This document shows, in pieces, positions 1-8,700 of a stretch of DNA of 14,406 nucleotides. The position numbers and the translations under genes are program-made. A model generated the notes under the pieces. It did not search any database and was not told the DNA's origin. It saw only the letters and a list, made by a program, of their open reading frames with translations. Position 1 is the first letter of the stretch. Every line of letters starts with the position of its first letter. This DNA is from Cephalothrix simula (taxonomy: Eukaryota > Nemertea > Palaeonemertea > Archinemertea > Cephalotrichidae). The stretch covers positions 1 to 14,406 of the forward strand of contig JAXIUW010067785.1 in assembly GCA_035591015.1 (NCBI GenBank), given 5' to 3'.

Positions 1-120
1 TACATGACATTGCATATGGGGAAGGGTCCCTGGATAGGGATGGGGACCAGTACGGAAAGGCAGGCCCATATAAAAGCGGACACGGCGGGCTACGCAGATA
101 TAACAATAATATTCCTACAT

Positions 121-195
121 TCATTCTAACATTCTTCTTACAAGTTGCCGTTTTGTTGGTATTGACCCAGCTAGTCCCATTCTGGCTCTACAAGG
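121..195 (-). CDS. candidate terminal exon of an unrecognised host gene
   Basis: On the minus strand an intron-like stretch ends in TTTACTATTGTAG. It is followed by 24 open codons in phase 0 and then a TGA (+ strand 121-123). The peptide is basic towards its end and contains GLAGSIPTKRQ. The phase matches the upstream acidic exon at 442-455/2063-2136, which ends on a complete codon at a GTGAGT donor, so the two could be consecutive exons of one gene. No AATAAA signal is seen between this stop and the window edge, and the protein family is not recognised. An alternative acceptor lies 8 bases further on. The splice model is inferred only from signals and phase. Confidence 0.3.
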   Translation of the reverse strand, partial: PCRARMGLAGSIPTKRQLVRRMLE

Positions 196-441
196 CTACA
201 ATAGTAAAGTATATACACATCCTCATCTTCATCGTCATCTCATCAACACAATAGTGATTTATGTGTATGTTAATTTTTTGTGTATACTTAATCTTGCATC
301 CCAGCGAAGGTACGAAATGGCCTGGCTGAATGACCGGAGCTGGGGGTAATGTACATATATGCTATATGATAATGAATAAATGTTTATATAAATATATATA
401 GTACTAAGAAACCAATTTATTTGATATATAAAATAACTCAC

Positions 442-455
442 ATCGTCATCACTGC
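442..455 (-). CDS. 3' piece of an acidic host exon, cut off by LTR copy A
   Basis: This minus-strand piece ends in GATGACGAT followed directly by the consensus splice donor GTGAGT (+ 436-441). Removing LTR A and one copy of its 4-bp target duplication joins it in frame to 2063-2136. That makes an 84-base, 28-codon exon in phase 0/0 that ends in an Asp/Ser-rich tail (SSDDD). An acidic, serine-rich run like this is typical of disordered linkers or phosphorylation-prone tails. Protein family not recognised. Confidence 0.42.
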
Positions 456-990
456 TGTGGACGAACACCTGGGGGAGTCTCCGGGTACACATCCACCGTG
501 GGATGTACACCAAGGGACCTTAACTGAGTAGAGAGGTCTGGTCTGATATAGGACCCCAAAAACCTATCCCCGGATTTATTTAGTGATACGTCTAAAAATC
601 TGGTTCATTCCCCAAAAATCTCAGGTGTCGTCATCTAATAGGAACTTAGGATAAGACATGGCCGGTGGGGCAACCAGTCTTAGCCGCAGTTCAAGCCTCT
701 GTTTGTTGAGTCATCTGATCGAGTTCCGTGCAGACATGCCATATGGGGCACCAGAATATTAATATATATCGAAGGGCGACTTAACTCATCTTAGGCCGAC
801 TTTTAGTTCCGCGGCCGCACCCTGAACAGAACTCAATTGGACTCCCCAACAGAACCGGCGTATAGGGGTCGGGGACTCGAGAAACTACTTTAGAAACCAA
901 CAAGTCGCCAATTAAAAATCAAATAAATAAAAATACACAATATTTAAAACGCATGAATTAGAACTATGGATAAATACAGAATCGTTCCAC

Positions 991-1091
991 TGTCGGAATT
1001 TCCCATATTTGGTTCGACAGGGAATATACTAAAAATAAAAACTGATTAACAAAATCGTCCAATGTCAGAATTTCCCATATTTGGTTCGACA
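991..1091 (-). promoter_or_regulatory. two CArG-box modules in LTR A
   Basis: A module of about 30 bp appears twice, 72 bp apart. Each is an imperfect palindrome, TGTCGGAA / TTCGACA, enclosing CCATATTTGG at 1003-1012 and 1075-1084. CCATATTTGG fits the CC(A/T)6GG consensus bound by SRF-type MADS factors exactly. Copy D keeps one module with another valid variant, CCATAATTGG at 12851-12860. B keeps one intact box (7933-7942), its second module having a deletion through the core. E keeps one intact box (14015-14024) and one with a changed first C. Binding is inferred from the match only. Confidence 0.5.
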
Positions 1092-1252
1092 TGGAATAAT
1101 TACATTATGTTAAAATATAAATATCAAATTAGAATAAAAATTAATATAACCTGACATTATTGGCACAATACCTAAACATAGCAATATTGTCATTATCGAC
1201 TAAAAATAGATTTCAGAAAATATACATAATAAATAAAATCTAGTGTTTCTAT

Positions 1253-1337
1253 GGCCCGGTCACCAGAACTGGGCCGCTAGGCTGGGTGTTCACCCCATAG
1301 TTATTTTACACTGGCTGTCCCCTCACGAAGGGCGCCA
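1253..1337 (-). other. GC-rich three-hairpin cluster in the LTR
   Basis: In an otherwise AT-rich element this stretch can form three consecutive stems. GGCCCGGT pairs with ACTGGGCC (1253-1275), GGGTG pairs with CACCC (1284-1295), and TGGC...CCCT pairs with AGGG...GCCA (1312-1337). The cluster is kept in copy B (8180-8270), where the first stem has A-T in place of A's G-T wobble, and in D (13028-13115), with one mismatch but a longer top. This suggests a structured RNA in the part downstream of the splice donor. The TGGCGCC on the minus strand resembles the start of a tRNA-primed binding site but sits in the middle of the repeat. Confidence 0.4.
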
Positions 1338-1367
1338 GACCAAAAACTTGATGAATAGATTTAATTC

Positions 1368-1377
1368 ATCTTACCTA
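1368..1377 (-). promoter_or_regulatory. splice donor inside LTR A
   Basis: The minus strand reads TTTAG/GTAAGATG, a near-consensus 5' splice site with the cut between + 1375 and 1374. Copy B has the same TTTTAG/GTAAGATC at 8291/8290. In D the site has decayed to AG/GTTTTT. Its importance comes from copy B, where the duplicated LTR segment breaks off exactly after this AG. Confidence 0.5.
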
Positions 1378-1558
1378 AATATTGGGATCCTTAAATAAAC
1401 ACAAAATATCCAAAATAAGAAAACCAAGAGATCTGAAGGAATCAGGAACAATCTGAAAGAAAGAGTCAGAGTGTCGTCTTTCTCTCTTTCAGAAACTTTT
1501 AAGCTTCTGAAATTTTTAGAATATCCAATCATGAAAATTTTGATAAGTATCGGCTCTC

Positions 1559-1703
1559 ATTGGCTAGTTTAATTTAATTTATGCGCCAAAAGCACGTGCC
1601 AAAATGGTCCACTGAATCCCCAAACTCCAAACCCCTTTTTGACATGAAATTTTATACTTAAATTTGCCTAATCCAGCTGGTGGCTAATTGCTTAATCCAG
1701 CTG
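1559..1703 (-). promoter_or_regulatory. candidate promoter motifs of LTR A: CCAAT, CACGTG, paired CAGCTG
   Basis: The minus strand carries a CCAAT box (+ 1559-1563) and a CACGTG E-box (1593-1598). Two CAGCTG E-boxes (1674-1679 and 1698-1703) sit in a direct repeat of TAATCCAGCTGGTG with 24-bp spacing. All are kept in copies B and C at matching positions, except that D has lost CACGTG and lacks the E-box pair through deletion. E-boxes together with CArG boxes are a familiar combination in muscle-type promoters of animals; use here is inferred. Confidence 0.4.
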
Positions 1704-2062
1704 GTGCCTAATCATTCCTACTCTTCCTCTTCCCATAAATTTTTGAATGCCTGTCGTTCATACGACCTACACAGCTTGACAATTTTAATGAATATTTTAA
1801 AAATATTACTATTTTTCTGGAAAAGTTAGAATTTTAACAAAAGGATTTCATTAATAATCCCTTACCCTGATCAGGTGGCCTGATCCAGGTGGTCTTACTT
1901 ATCGTTTTGGCACACGCCCTTTACTTTCCCAAATTGAAAATGCGTGAGAAAGTTTTAACCTATATTGACCAAAGTGAAATATATGAAAAATCCCCAAAAT
2001 ATGATGATTGCCTATATGTTGCCAAAATGACTTAACATGGTCCATCATGTTGCCGGTTAACA

Positions 2063-2136
2063 CTGCTATCACCAGAGTCATCTGTTGGGCTATCAGGCTC
2101 CGGCGTCCTCACATGTTTGTATACGTTTGTGAGTAC
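2063..2136 (-). CDS. 5' piece of an acidic host exon, interrupted by LTR copy A
   Basis: On the minus strand a pyrimidine-rich tract ending TTTCTTTTGTAG (+ 2137-2148) is followed by an open frame from 2136. It encodes a short basic/hydrophobic start and then the acidic run RTPEPDSPTDDSG. The frame reaches the LTR junction and continues in phase in the 442-455 piece up to a GTGAGT donor, so both splice signals of one 28-codon exon are visible. The insertion splits the codons of the SSDDD tail. If the gene is still active, the LTR would be read into its transcript or the exon skipped. Family unknown. Chance is possible, but acceptor, donor and an uninterrupted frame of exact length agree. Confidence 0.45.
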
Positions 2137-2217
2137 CTACAAAAGAAACGAAACATTGTTATTATAAAAATTGTCGTAGAGAGTCGCTGTCTTTTTAAAA
2201 TGTCATGAAATTAAACA

Positions 2218-2545
2218 GGTCCCCCATCAATAGGCAGTAGTACAACCTAATAGGCAGTACTGTTTATTTTCCACCTAATGCTACCTAATGCCGCTTGAAT
2301 AAGTAGTACATACATTAGGTAGTAATACCTATTGTACCTATTAGTTGAAATAACGCCACCTAATATACTACGTAATGCTCATTTATATTCACTACTTAAC
2401 CACTACCTAACTGCTCTTTAATTAATACTTAATCACAGTAGTACAACTAAATCAACACTTAATTTTAATACCTAATCACTACCTAATAAATGATAAGTGG
2501 CACTACTTAAAAGTACTACCTATTTACCACCTAATCCGACTAGGG
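2218..2545. repeat. degenerate CTACCTAAT / ACTACTTAA motif block
   Basis: More than a dozen variants of CCTAAT, CTACCTAA, ACTACTTAA and the reverse ATTAGGTAGT occur in about 330 bp, with irregular spacing. Examples are cctaataggcagta twice at the start, then acctaatgctacctaatgcc, and later aatcactacctaataaatg. The block has no open frame and no fixed period. It resembles cryptically simple sequence grown by slippage, or a decayed minisatellite. It starts about 80 bp beyond the interrupted exon. Confidence 0.5.
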
Positions 2546-2609
2546 AGAGGTTCATAAATTATCAAAATTTTTAAATGTATAAATTTTAACCTACCGCATC
2601 ACTTGTTCT

Positions 2610-2840
2610 TTGAACAAGAAGTTTAAGGAGCCTGACACCCACTCTAAAGGATCGCCCGTATCGGGTTCCATATCTCTCGGCCACGTAAAAAAATCTGTTA
2701 ATGCACTCAAGGGCCAAGGCCACATTCATAATTTTCTAAATCCCCCTCACCAAGTCCTAAAGACAGTAGTACCTACAAGAAATAAAATAAATACCAGTAA
2801 ATACATGAATTGCATCGATAAAACAGGTGTTGACTAATTG
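2610..2840 (+). CDS. weak exon candidate, basic open segment
   Basis: An open frame of about 75 codons ends at a TAA. It is rich in Lys, Ser, His and Asn and carries segments such as KEPDTHSKGSPVSGSI. There is no ATG at its upstream end, so it would be a terminal exon entered by splicing. The nearest AG is in GAACAAG (about 2612), with a poor pyrimidine tract. No family is recognised. The composition looks more coding-like than its surroundings, but a chance frame is quite possible. Confidence 0.22.
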
Positions 2841-2849
2841 CAAATGATG

Positions 2850-3060
2850 ATTTTTTATGAGCTGCATATGTTGGAAAGGGGTTTTCCATGTCTTATTTTT
2901 CCATGAATGGCGTTAAATTTGGTCGTGAATCGTGAATTTATAATTTTGCCGTGACAATGATTTTAGAAATATTTTCCCGTGATTTCACTGTTTTCAGCCC
3001 ATGAATTGTAATTTGTTCCATAGTTTTCCATGAATTTTGAGCCGTGAATTATTTGCTAAT
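2850..3060. repeat. CCATGAAT / CGTGAATT-rich stretch
   Basis: Within about 200 bp the words ccatgaat, cgtgaatcgtgaattt, ccgtgac, cgtgattt, catgaattg, ccatgaatttt and ccgtgaatt recur, each joined by T-rich spacers. There is no coding frame and no strict period. It looks like a decayed simple repeat. Confidence 0.35.
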
Positions 3061-3770
3061 TTATTTTGGTATAATTAACCAGTTGTTAGGTTTGCACCTT
3101 TCACACATCATCAGGAAAATAATACAATTTCGGTCTTAAATAAGCAAAAAATTACCAAAAAACTTCAATAATTATAAAATTATTTTACTCACCTCGTCTG
3201 CACTCCACCAAACTAGGTTTTCTAACACCAAATAACCGTTTCTACATCTGTTTTGCACTCTACTCATTTTCCTGAGACATAAATTTATGTAAAAATCGTT
3301 CATCATATTTGAAGCCATGATGAGGTATGGATCAAAGGCATGACCCCCTGTTTTTTTTTTATAACTTAAATTTTATTTTTTTAATACATTAATAATACAT
3401 ACAAATTACAAAAATACATACAAAAAAAGAAGAAAATACATTTACCAAAAAAAGACATAAATCCAAGTAAGAGAAAAAATAATATGAATATATAAGAAAA
3501 ATTTACACACACGTCTTAGTCATTCATACAATATACATTCATACAATATATACGAATGAAACACATTTGCAAAAAGAGTTACTTTTGAAATATAGTCAAC
3601 TTGTAAATCAGAAATATATAAATGATGCTAAAAATCAATGAATTATGTAGCATTGTAGTGGTAATGACTCAAAAATAAAGTATAGACACTTACCTTGTTA
3701 TATATATTACCTGTCAATAAATTATATTGTGTATCCACTGTGTTTTTTGCATTCTCTGTAGCTGATGTTC
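3061..3770. other. AT-rich intergenic or intronic sequence
   Basis: This stretch has no supported gene. It holds a run of ten or more T at about 3350-3360 followed by an A/T-rich block. An exact 15-bp tandem duplication (cattcatacaatata at 3521-3535 and 3536-3550) is also present. At its end a very good acceptor-like tract, TTTTTTGCATTCTCTGTAG, sits at about 3743-3761 on the plus strand, but the 22 bases that follow before a GTAAAA are too short to support an exon call. Confidence 0.4.
3521..3550. repeat. 15-bp perfect tandem duplication
   Basis: The 15-mer cattcatacaatata occurs twice with no gap and no mismatch, in the middle of AT-rich sequence. Probably recent slippage. Confidence 0.75.
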
Positions 3771-3779
3771 CATTTTGTG

Positions 3780-4175
3780 ACCGGTAAAACAATGGAAGGC
3801 TGTTTTACCCCATCGTTCTCACCTTTAACAGAATCCTTGCCACTAGGGCTTTGCAAATATATATATAGTTTACCTAACTTGTATCATATTTAATTAGTCA
3901 TATATACCCCTCTAAAACAATAGAAAGTTAATGTTTGGGTATTGAAACGTCTTCCTTTTGTCCTAACCATTCCAGATAGTTTAGTAGGGTTATCTCACAG
4001 GTAAGGTCTTAAATAGCTATACCACACTAAAACAATGGAGGGGTGATTAAGCTCTTTCCTGTTACCTTGTCATTAGGGCTTTCCATTGATATAATCACCT
4101 CTTAGGCTAAACCCTCGCTAAACCCCTAATTAATTATACTACTCTAAAACAATAGAGGGCTGTGATAAGTAATAT
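3780..4175. repeat. degenerate tandem array, unit about 118 bp, four units
   Basis: The core tctaaaacaatRgaggg occurs at about 3785, 3911, 4025 and 4143, with steps of roughly 126, 114 and 118 bp. A second shared word, ccactagggctttgcaaatata / tcattagggctttccattgata in short form 'tagggctttNCA', occurs in the first and third units (about 3843 and 4075). Units are heavily diverged, so the array is old. The first unit also holds an 8-bp perfect inverted repeat, ggtaaaac / gttttacc (3782-3810). Function unknown. Confidence 0.4.
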
Positions 4176-4212
4176 TTCATAACCCCTGGCAAAAATTACC
4201 CTAACATCACAG

Positions 4213-4331
4213 TAACCGCCATATTCGTCTTATCAATCCAAATGACCGCTATGTGGTGTCAGAGTGTACTGCAGCCGCAACAGTGCAGGGCACCGTAGAA
4301 CAGTATAACTACTCAAGTACATCTGGGGTTG
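4213..4331 (+). CDS. candidate internal exon, unrecognised protein
   Basis: An acceptor-like CCCTAACATCACAG (with a CTAAC branch-point-like word) is followed by an open frame, and the segment ends at TTG/GTAATA. The frame encodes a protein-like string with NPNDRYVVSEC early and GTVEQYNYSSTSG late, about 39 codons. The exon would be phase 1 at its start. Composition (polar, Val/Thr/Tyr-rich, one Cys) is typical of an extracellular or secreted domain, but I recognise no family. The frame is not long enough to exclude chance. Confidence 0.3.
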
Positions 4332-4335
4332 GTAA

Positions 4336-7300
4336 TAATCATCTACCCCTACAATTCTGAAAAACATAAAACACGAAATTCAAGAAAAAGTTGACAAATT
4401 ATTTTTATCATTATATGGTATTGGTCATATTTATCACTTAATTATCATGATATGGTGTGGGAACACATTATCACATATTTATCTTGACATATCGTCACTC
4501 GCACCTTCGAGGGCTACCCGGTTTTCTGTAAAGTAAGAAATTATTTAATTCCATTATTATTGGCTCTACCTCATATTATTTTTTTATGGTCTTAACTTAT
4601 TATATTTTATTGTATTATTTGTAAACTAACAACTTACTAGTAAAACTTTCTTCCATTTGATTTTCCACCATAAACGAAATATCAAAAATAACCAAATTAT
4701 TATATCAAATCGTAGATTGTCCATGATGTCGAATCGAGCTCGTGTCGAATTGGAGATTATCGGATTATAATTACCATAATTTATACGTTACGATTTTTTT
4801 GGTAGAGCCAAATGGAACATCGTGATTGAGCTAGCTTTGCTCGGGAGATGTTCGTTCGGGTTTTCCACTATACATGTATCAAGGCTGCATGTCCTGAACC
4901 TCGCTTGGCTTTGAGATTTACAATTTTAGATTAATGAATGTATGACGGGTACATGGGGGAGTAAATAATATCCTGTGACGATGCTGCCCTGGACTGTCGC
5001 GAAACATGGGGAAATGGAAAGACTGAGATGACTGGGAATGAGAGCAATGACAGTCCTTCCGTTCAACAGAAATAAGACCGATCTGTACGCGAGAGGACGG
5101 GAGTTCGACCCTGAAGTCCTCACAGCCTTCATAGATTTAGGTTTCTAGTCTGTTTAGAGGACAAATATAATTAAGATAATTCGGAATTAATAGAAGAATT
5201 AATGAAACCATGCCTTTTTATTAAACGATAAAATAACATGATCGATGAACTGGTACAACGTGGTCTGTAGAGCTTAAAAGAGACCAAAAAATGTCATTAG
5301 TTCAAATTTATAAATCAAATGTACCAAAAGGTGAACAATAAACATGGGTAAATGGAAATAATGAAAGTGTCTGACTATAACCAAATAATTAAATTATCAA
5401 ACATTGAACAGGGAACTGTCACAATTCAGGCATCTTAATGAATTTCAGATTAATTTAACTTGTATGCGATTGAAACAAGTATTAAATTTGACCGTTTCCT
5501 CTGTAAAATAGTTGGGTCTAGCCCATCGTGAAATTCAATTCTTACCTTAGGTCCGAGTTTTCCTTCCCAAGAGAGAGCGATAGAGCTTGACCACCGCTTA
5601 TAAAACAAGGGGCCTGTCAATCATCTTTTTGGAAAGTGATACTCGATTCACGATATAAATTGCGATATATTTCGACATTATTTTTAATTGGTCTCATTCC
5701 GTCTGACGACATGATTAAGACTGGTTTGGTCCTCAATCCAGCTGTCAGATCGGATTTCCCATCCATTGATTAATTTTGCAATTGTTTTGGCTAAAATTCA
5801 AATATAAAAATACGATATAAATGTCACAATTATTTGTAAACAAACAACTTACCAGTAAAACATTCTTACCAGTAAAATATTCTCTGATATGACATACCTC
5901 CCTTTGAGAAGCGATGGTCCCCATCGCAAAAGAATTGAATTTCTCGATGTCTTAGAAAAATACAAGATAAGTGTATAAATTACAATACAATATCCCATTT
6001 CCAACAAATACATTACCCCCGATCTTGACAATCACTTTACCATTACACTATGGATGTTGTGTCTAGAGTTCATGTTTTGATCACTAAATTAATCGATATC
6101 TATGCTTGAAGATTTGTTCCGAAGGATTGGACGTTCTGCAGCTCCGGAGTGAAGTCTTCTCGGCATCCAAGGAGAATAGCGATGTGATGATGATCCAATA
6201 TAATGATATTTAAGTGAACTATAAATACGTGAAAAAACATTATCCATGCTATGCTAAGTGACATGTGGTTTATTTCTCTATTAATCTTGAAAAAACCAAC
6301 TTTCTATAAATATGATGAAAACGGCTTAAATGTTATATGTTGGATGTTGTGGGAAAGTTTTACTTGTCTTGTAGTTTGTCTAGTTTAACGCTTGGCATCT
6401 ATGATAGCTTCGAGACATCTTGATGAAGTGGGACCAACACTATACACATGATTAGCTGTATGTTGTGCAAGTTTTACCGGTGGTTGTATGAACGAATTTC
6501 TTGAAGTTTGGGATATTCTGCTTCAGTAGAGCGAAATCTTTTAAAGTTTGCGATGGCAGTTGTCAGGAGCATCAGGGTGGGATTGATAATAAAGCTTTAA
6601 CTTTGGAGGTTTGACAGTCATGTTAATCTTTCAACAGCAAAATTGTTTTCGTGACAACAGCATTACGTCAAAGTATTTCTTGGTTGGTGGCTGTTAGTTA
6701 AGAACAGCATCGTCTTGGGTATAAGCGTCATGTTTTGAATGTCAAAGCAAATGGCAAGAATAATTTAGTATCTTCGGATTTCGTATGCGTTTTTTTTTTT
6801 TGAATCGGCAATTATGTAAATATAATCGAAACGATTGTAATGTGCATGTATGGGTTTGTTTTTGACAGTAGTTCACTGTTAAGAATTTGCTTAAAGGATT
6901 AGGTTTTTTCACTAAGCTTGCCTTTTCAAGAAATGTATAAAATGTTGACTATTAAAATTTTCCAGTAGCACAAGAATCATTTAATTATTTTTAGAATCCA
7001 AGTGAGTGTTCTTTAAGAGTTCTAACTGAGTGTTCTTATTTCACATGGTCATTAAACTCAACTCCTTTGGTAGGTGGCTGGAAGATTACTACCCAAAAAT
7101 GATTAAATATATAATGATAATTACATTGTTATGGCTATATATTGGCAATTACGATCTTTAAAAAAATATCAAGTTTTTTTCATCAAAAAACGACTCTTCT
7201 TTCCTAATTGAAAACGTTATGGAAGAAAAATATTTTTTCAAAATTTTCGAAAATAAATAATCAATTGAGTTAAATTAATATCCTTAAGGATTTAGTTCAT

Positions 7301-7400
7301 GAATAGTCGAAATTAAAGAGTAAACACTTCTTAGTTCCTTTATTATTCAGGTCAACGCCATCTTTTTCAAAAAGTTCAGGATCTAAAAAGGGATGTGTTA
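4336..7400. other. AT-rich region with no supported gene
   Basis: No family is recognised on either strand here. Weak signals seen: an AAG/GTAAGAATT donor on the minus strand at about 5543-5552, preceded by two alternative open frames. A plus-strand open stretch ending in LRSEVFSASKENSDV lies at about 6083-6211. A TGTAAA/GTAAGAAA donor-like site sits at about 4528. A single GAGTTCGACCC resembling a pol III B box is at 5101-5111 without an A box. Poly-T runs occur at about 6790. None is enough for a gene call. Confidence 0.4.
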
Positions 7401-8290
7401 TTAGTGTTAAAGAACACCTGGGGAAGTCTCCGGGTACACATCCACCTTGGGATGTATACCAAGGGACCTTAACTGAGTTTAGAGGTCTTGTCTGATATGG
7501 GACCCCAAAAACCTATCACCGAATTTGTCTAAAAATCGGGTTCATTCCCCAAAAATCTCAGGTGTTGTTCATCTAATAGGAACTTAGGATAAGACTTGGC
7601 TGGTGGGGCCACCAGTCTTAGCCTCAGTTCAAGCCTCTGTTTGTTGAGTTATCTGATCGAGTTCCGTGCAGACATGCCATATGGGGGCATCACCAGAATA
7701 TTAATATATATCGAAGGGCGACATAACTTATCTTAGGCCGACTTTTAGTTCCGCGGCCGCACCCTGAACAGAACTCAATTAGACTCCCCAACAGAACCGG
7801 CGCATTTATAACCAACAATTCGCCAATTAAAAATCAAATCGTATTTCATTAAATAAAAATATACGTAATATAGAATGCATGAATAAAACTATGACTAAAT
7901 GTAATACATGATTGTTCCACTGTCGGAATTTCCCATATTTGGTTCGACAGGGAATATACCAAAATAATTTATAAGAAGTTTAACAAAATCGTCCATTGTC
8001 GGAATTTTGGTTCGACATGGAATAAAGACTACTTTGTATAAATGTTTAAAATAAAAATATCACATTAGAATAAAAATAACCTGATATTATTGGCACGATA
8101 CCTAAAATAGCAATATCGTCATTTCTGACTAAAAATGAATTACCAAAAAGAATACATAATAATAAAAATTTAGTGTTTCTATGGCCCAGTCACCAGAACT
8201 GGGCCGCTAGGCTGGGTGCTCACCCCGTCGTGATTTTATACTGGCTGTCCCCTCACGAAGGGCACCAGACCAAAAATTTGATGATCTTAC

Positions 8291-8700
8291 CTAAAATACT
8301 GAGATCCTTGAAAAATAAATCGTAAATATATCCAAAAGGTCCGATAAATCTGAAAAAGAAGAGTCGGAGTGTCGTCTCTCTCTCTCTTCCAGAAACTTTT
8401 AAGTTCCTGAATTTTTAGAAATATCCATTCATGATAATTTTGATAAGTATCGGCTCTCATTGGCTAGTTTCATGTAATTTATGCGCCAAGAGAGCACGTG
8501 CCAAAATGGTCCACTAAATTCCCAAACTCCAAACCCCTTTTTGACGTCAGTCCATAATGTTTTAACAATGAAATTTTATATTTAATTTGCCTAATCCAGC
8601 TGGTGGCTAATTGCCTAATCCAGCTGGTGCCTAATCATTCCTACTCTTCCTCTTCCCATAAATTTGTGAATGCCTGTCGTTCATACGACCTACACACCTT
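8291..8700 (-). repeat. 410-bp duplicated LTR segment, downstream copy
   Basis: This segment is aligned without gaps to 9511-9920, offset by 1220 bp, with about 96% identity counted by eye. On the minus strand it begins AAGGTGTGTAGG at 8700 and reaches TATTTTAG at 8291, after which this copy continues normally into GTAAGATC, the intact splice donor. It carries CACGTG (8495-8500), the CRE palindrome TGACGTCA (8542-8549) and paired CAGCTG E-boxes (8597-8602, 8621-8626). Confidence 0.75.
8542..8549. promoter_or_regulatory. CRE palindrome in copy B (repeated at 9762-9769)
   Basis: The exact 8-bp palindrome TGACGTCA is the full cAMP-response element bound by CREB/ATF bZIP factors. Both duplicated segments have it. 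Copy A has lost it with a deletion of about 22 bp, and D has lost the region. Confidence 0.45.

Larger units (their letters stand above)
456..2062 (-). mobile_element. solo LTR, copy A (full length, 1607 bp)
   Basis: On the minus strand this copy begins TGTTAACCGGCAAC and ends GTTCGTCCACA, giving the TG...CA ends of LTRs. It is flanked by a perfect 4-bp target duplication, ctgc, at 452-455 and 2063-2066. No second LTR, primer-binding site or internal coding region adjoins it, so it is most simply a solo LTR left by LTR-LTR recombination. Three related copies lie in the window in the same direction. The minus strand is taken as sense because it carries a CCAAT box, an AG/GTAAGAT splice donor and an AATAAA late in the element (+ about 578-583). 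Compared with copy B it lacks about 22 bp that hold a CRE palindrome. A non-autonomous element with TG...CA ends is possible, but it lacks real terminal inverted repeats beyond TGT...ACA. Confidence 0.7.

Noticed and set aside
62-110. TATATAAAAG-type core promoter on the plus strand near the window start
   Set aside because: One TATA-like word without a supported downstream exon on that strand; the better evidence here is for a minus-strand terminal exon.
1330-1345. TGGCGCC on the minus strand of the LTR as a tRNA primer-binding site
   Set aside because: It sits in the middle of a TSD-flanked repeat, is not preceded by a CA LTR end, and takes part in a local hairpin; copy B has TGGTGCC instead.
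5101-5111. GAGTTCGACCC as the B box of a tRNA or tRNA-derived SINE
   Set aside because: No A box at the right distance, no cloverleaf, no poly(A) or poly(T) end, and no second copy in the window.
5543-5640. Minus-strand exon ending at AAG/GTAAGAATT
   Set aside because: The donor is good, but two frames are open, no acceptor is convincing and no family is recognised.
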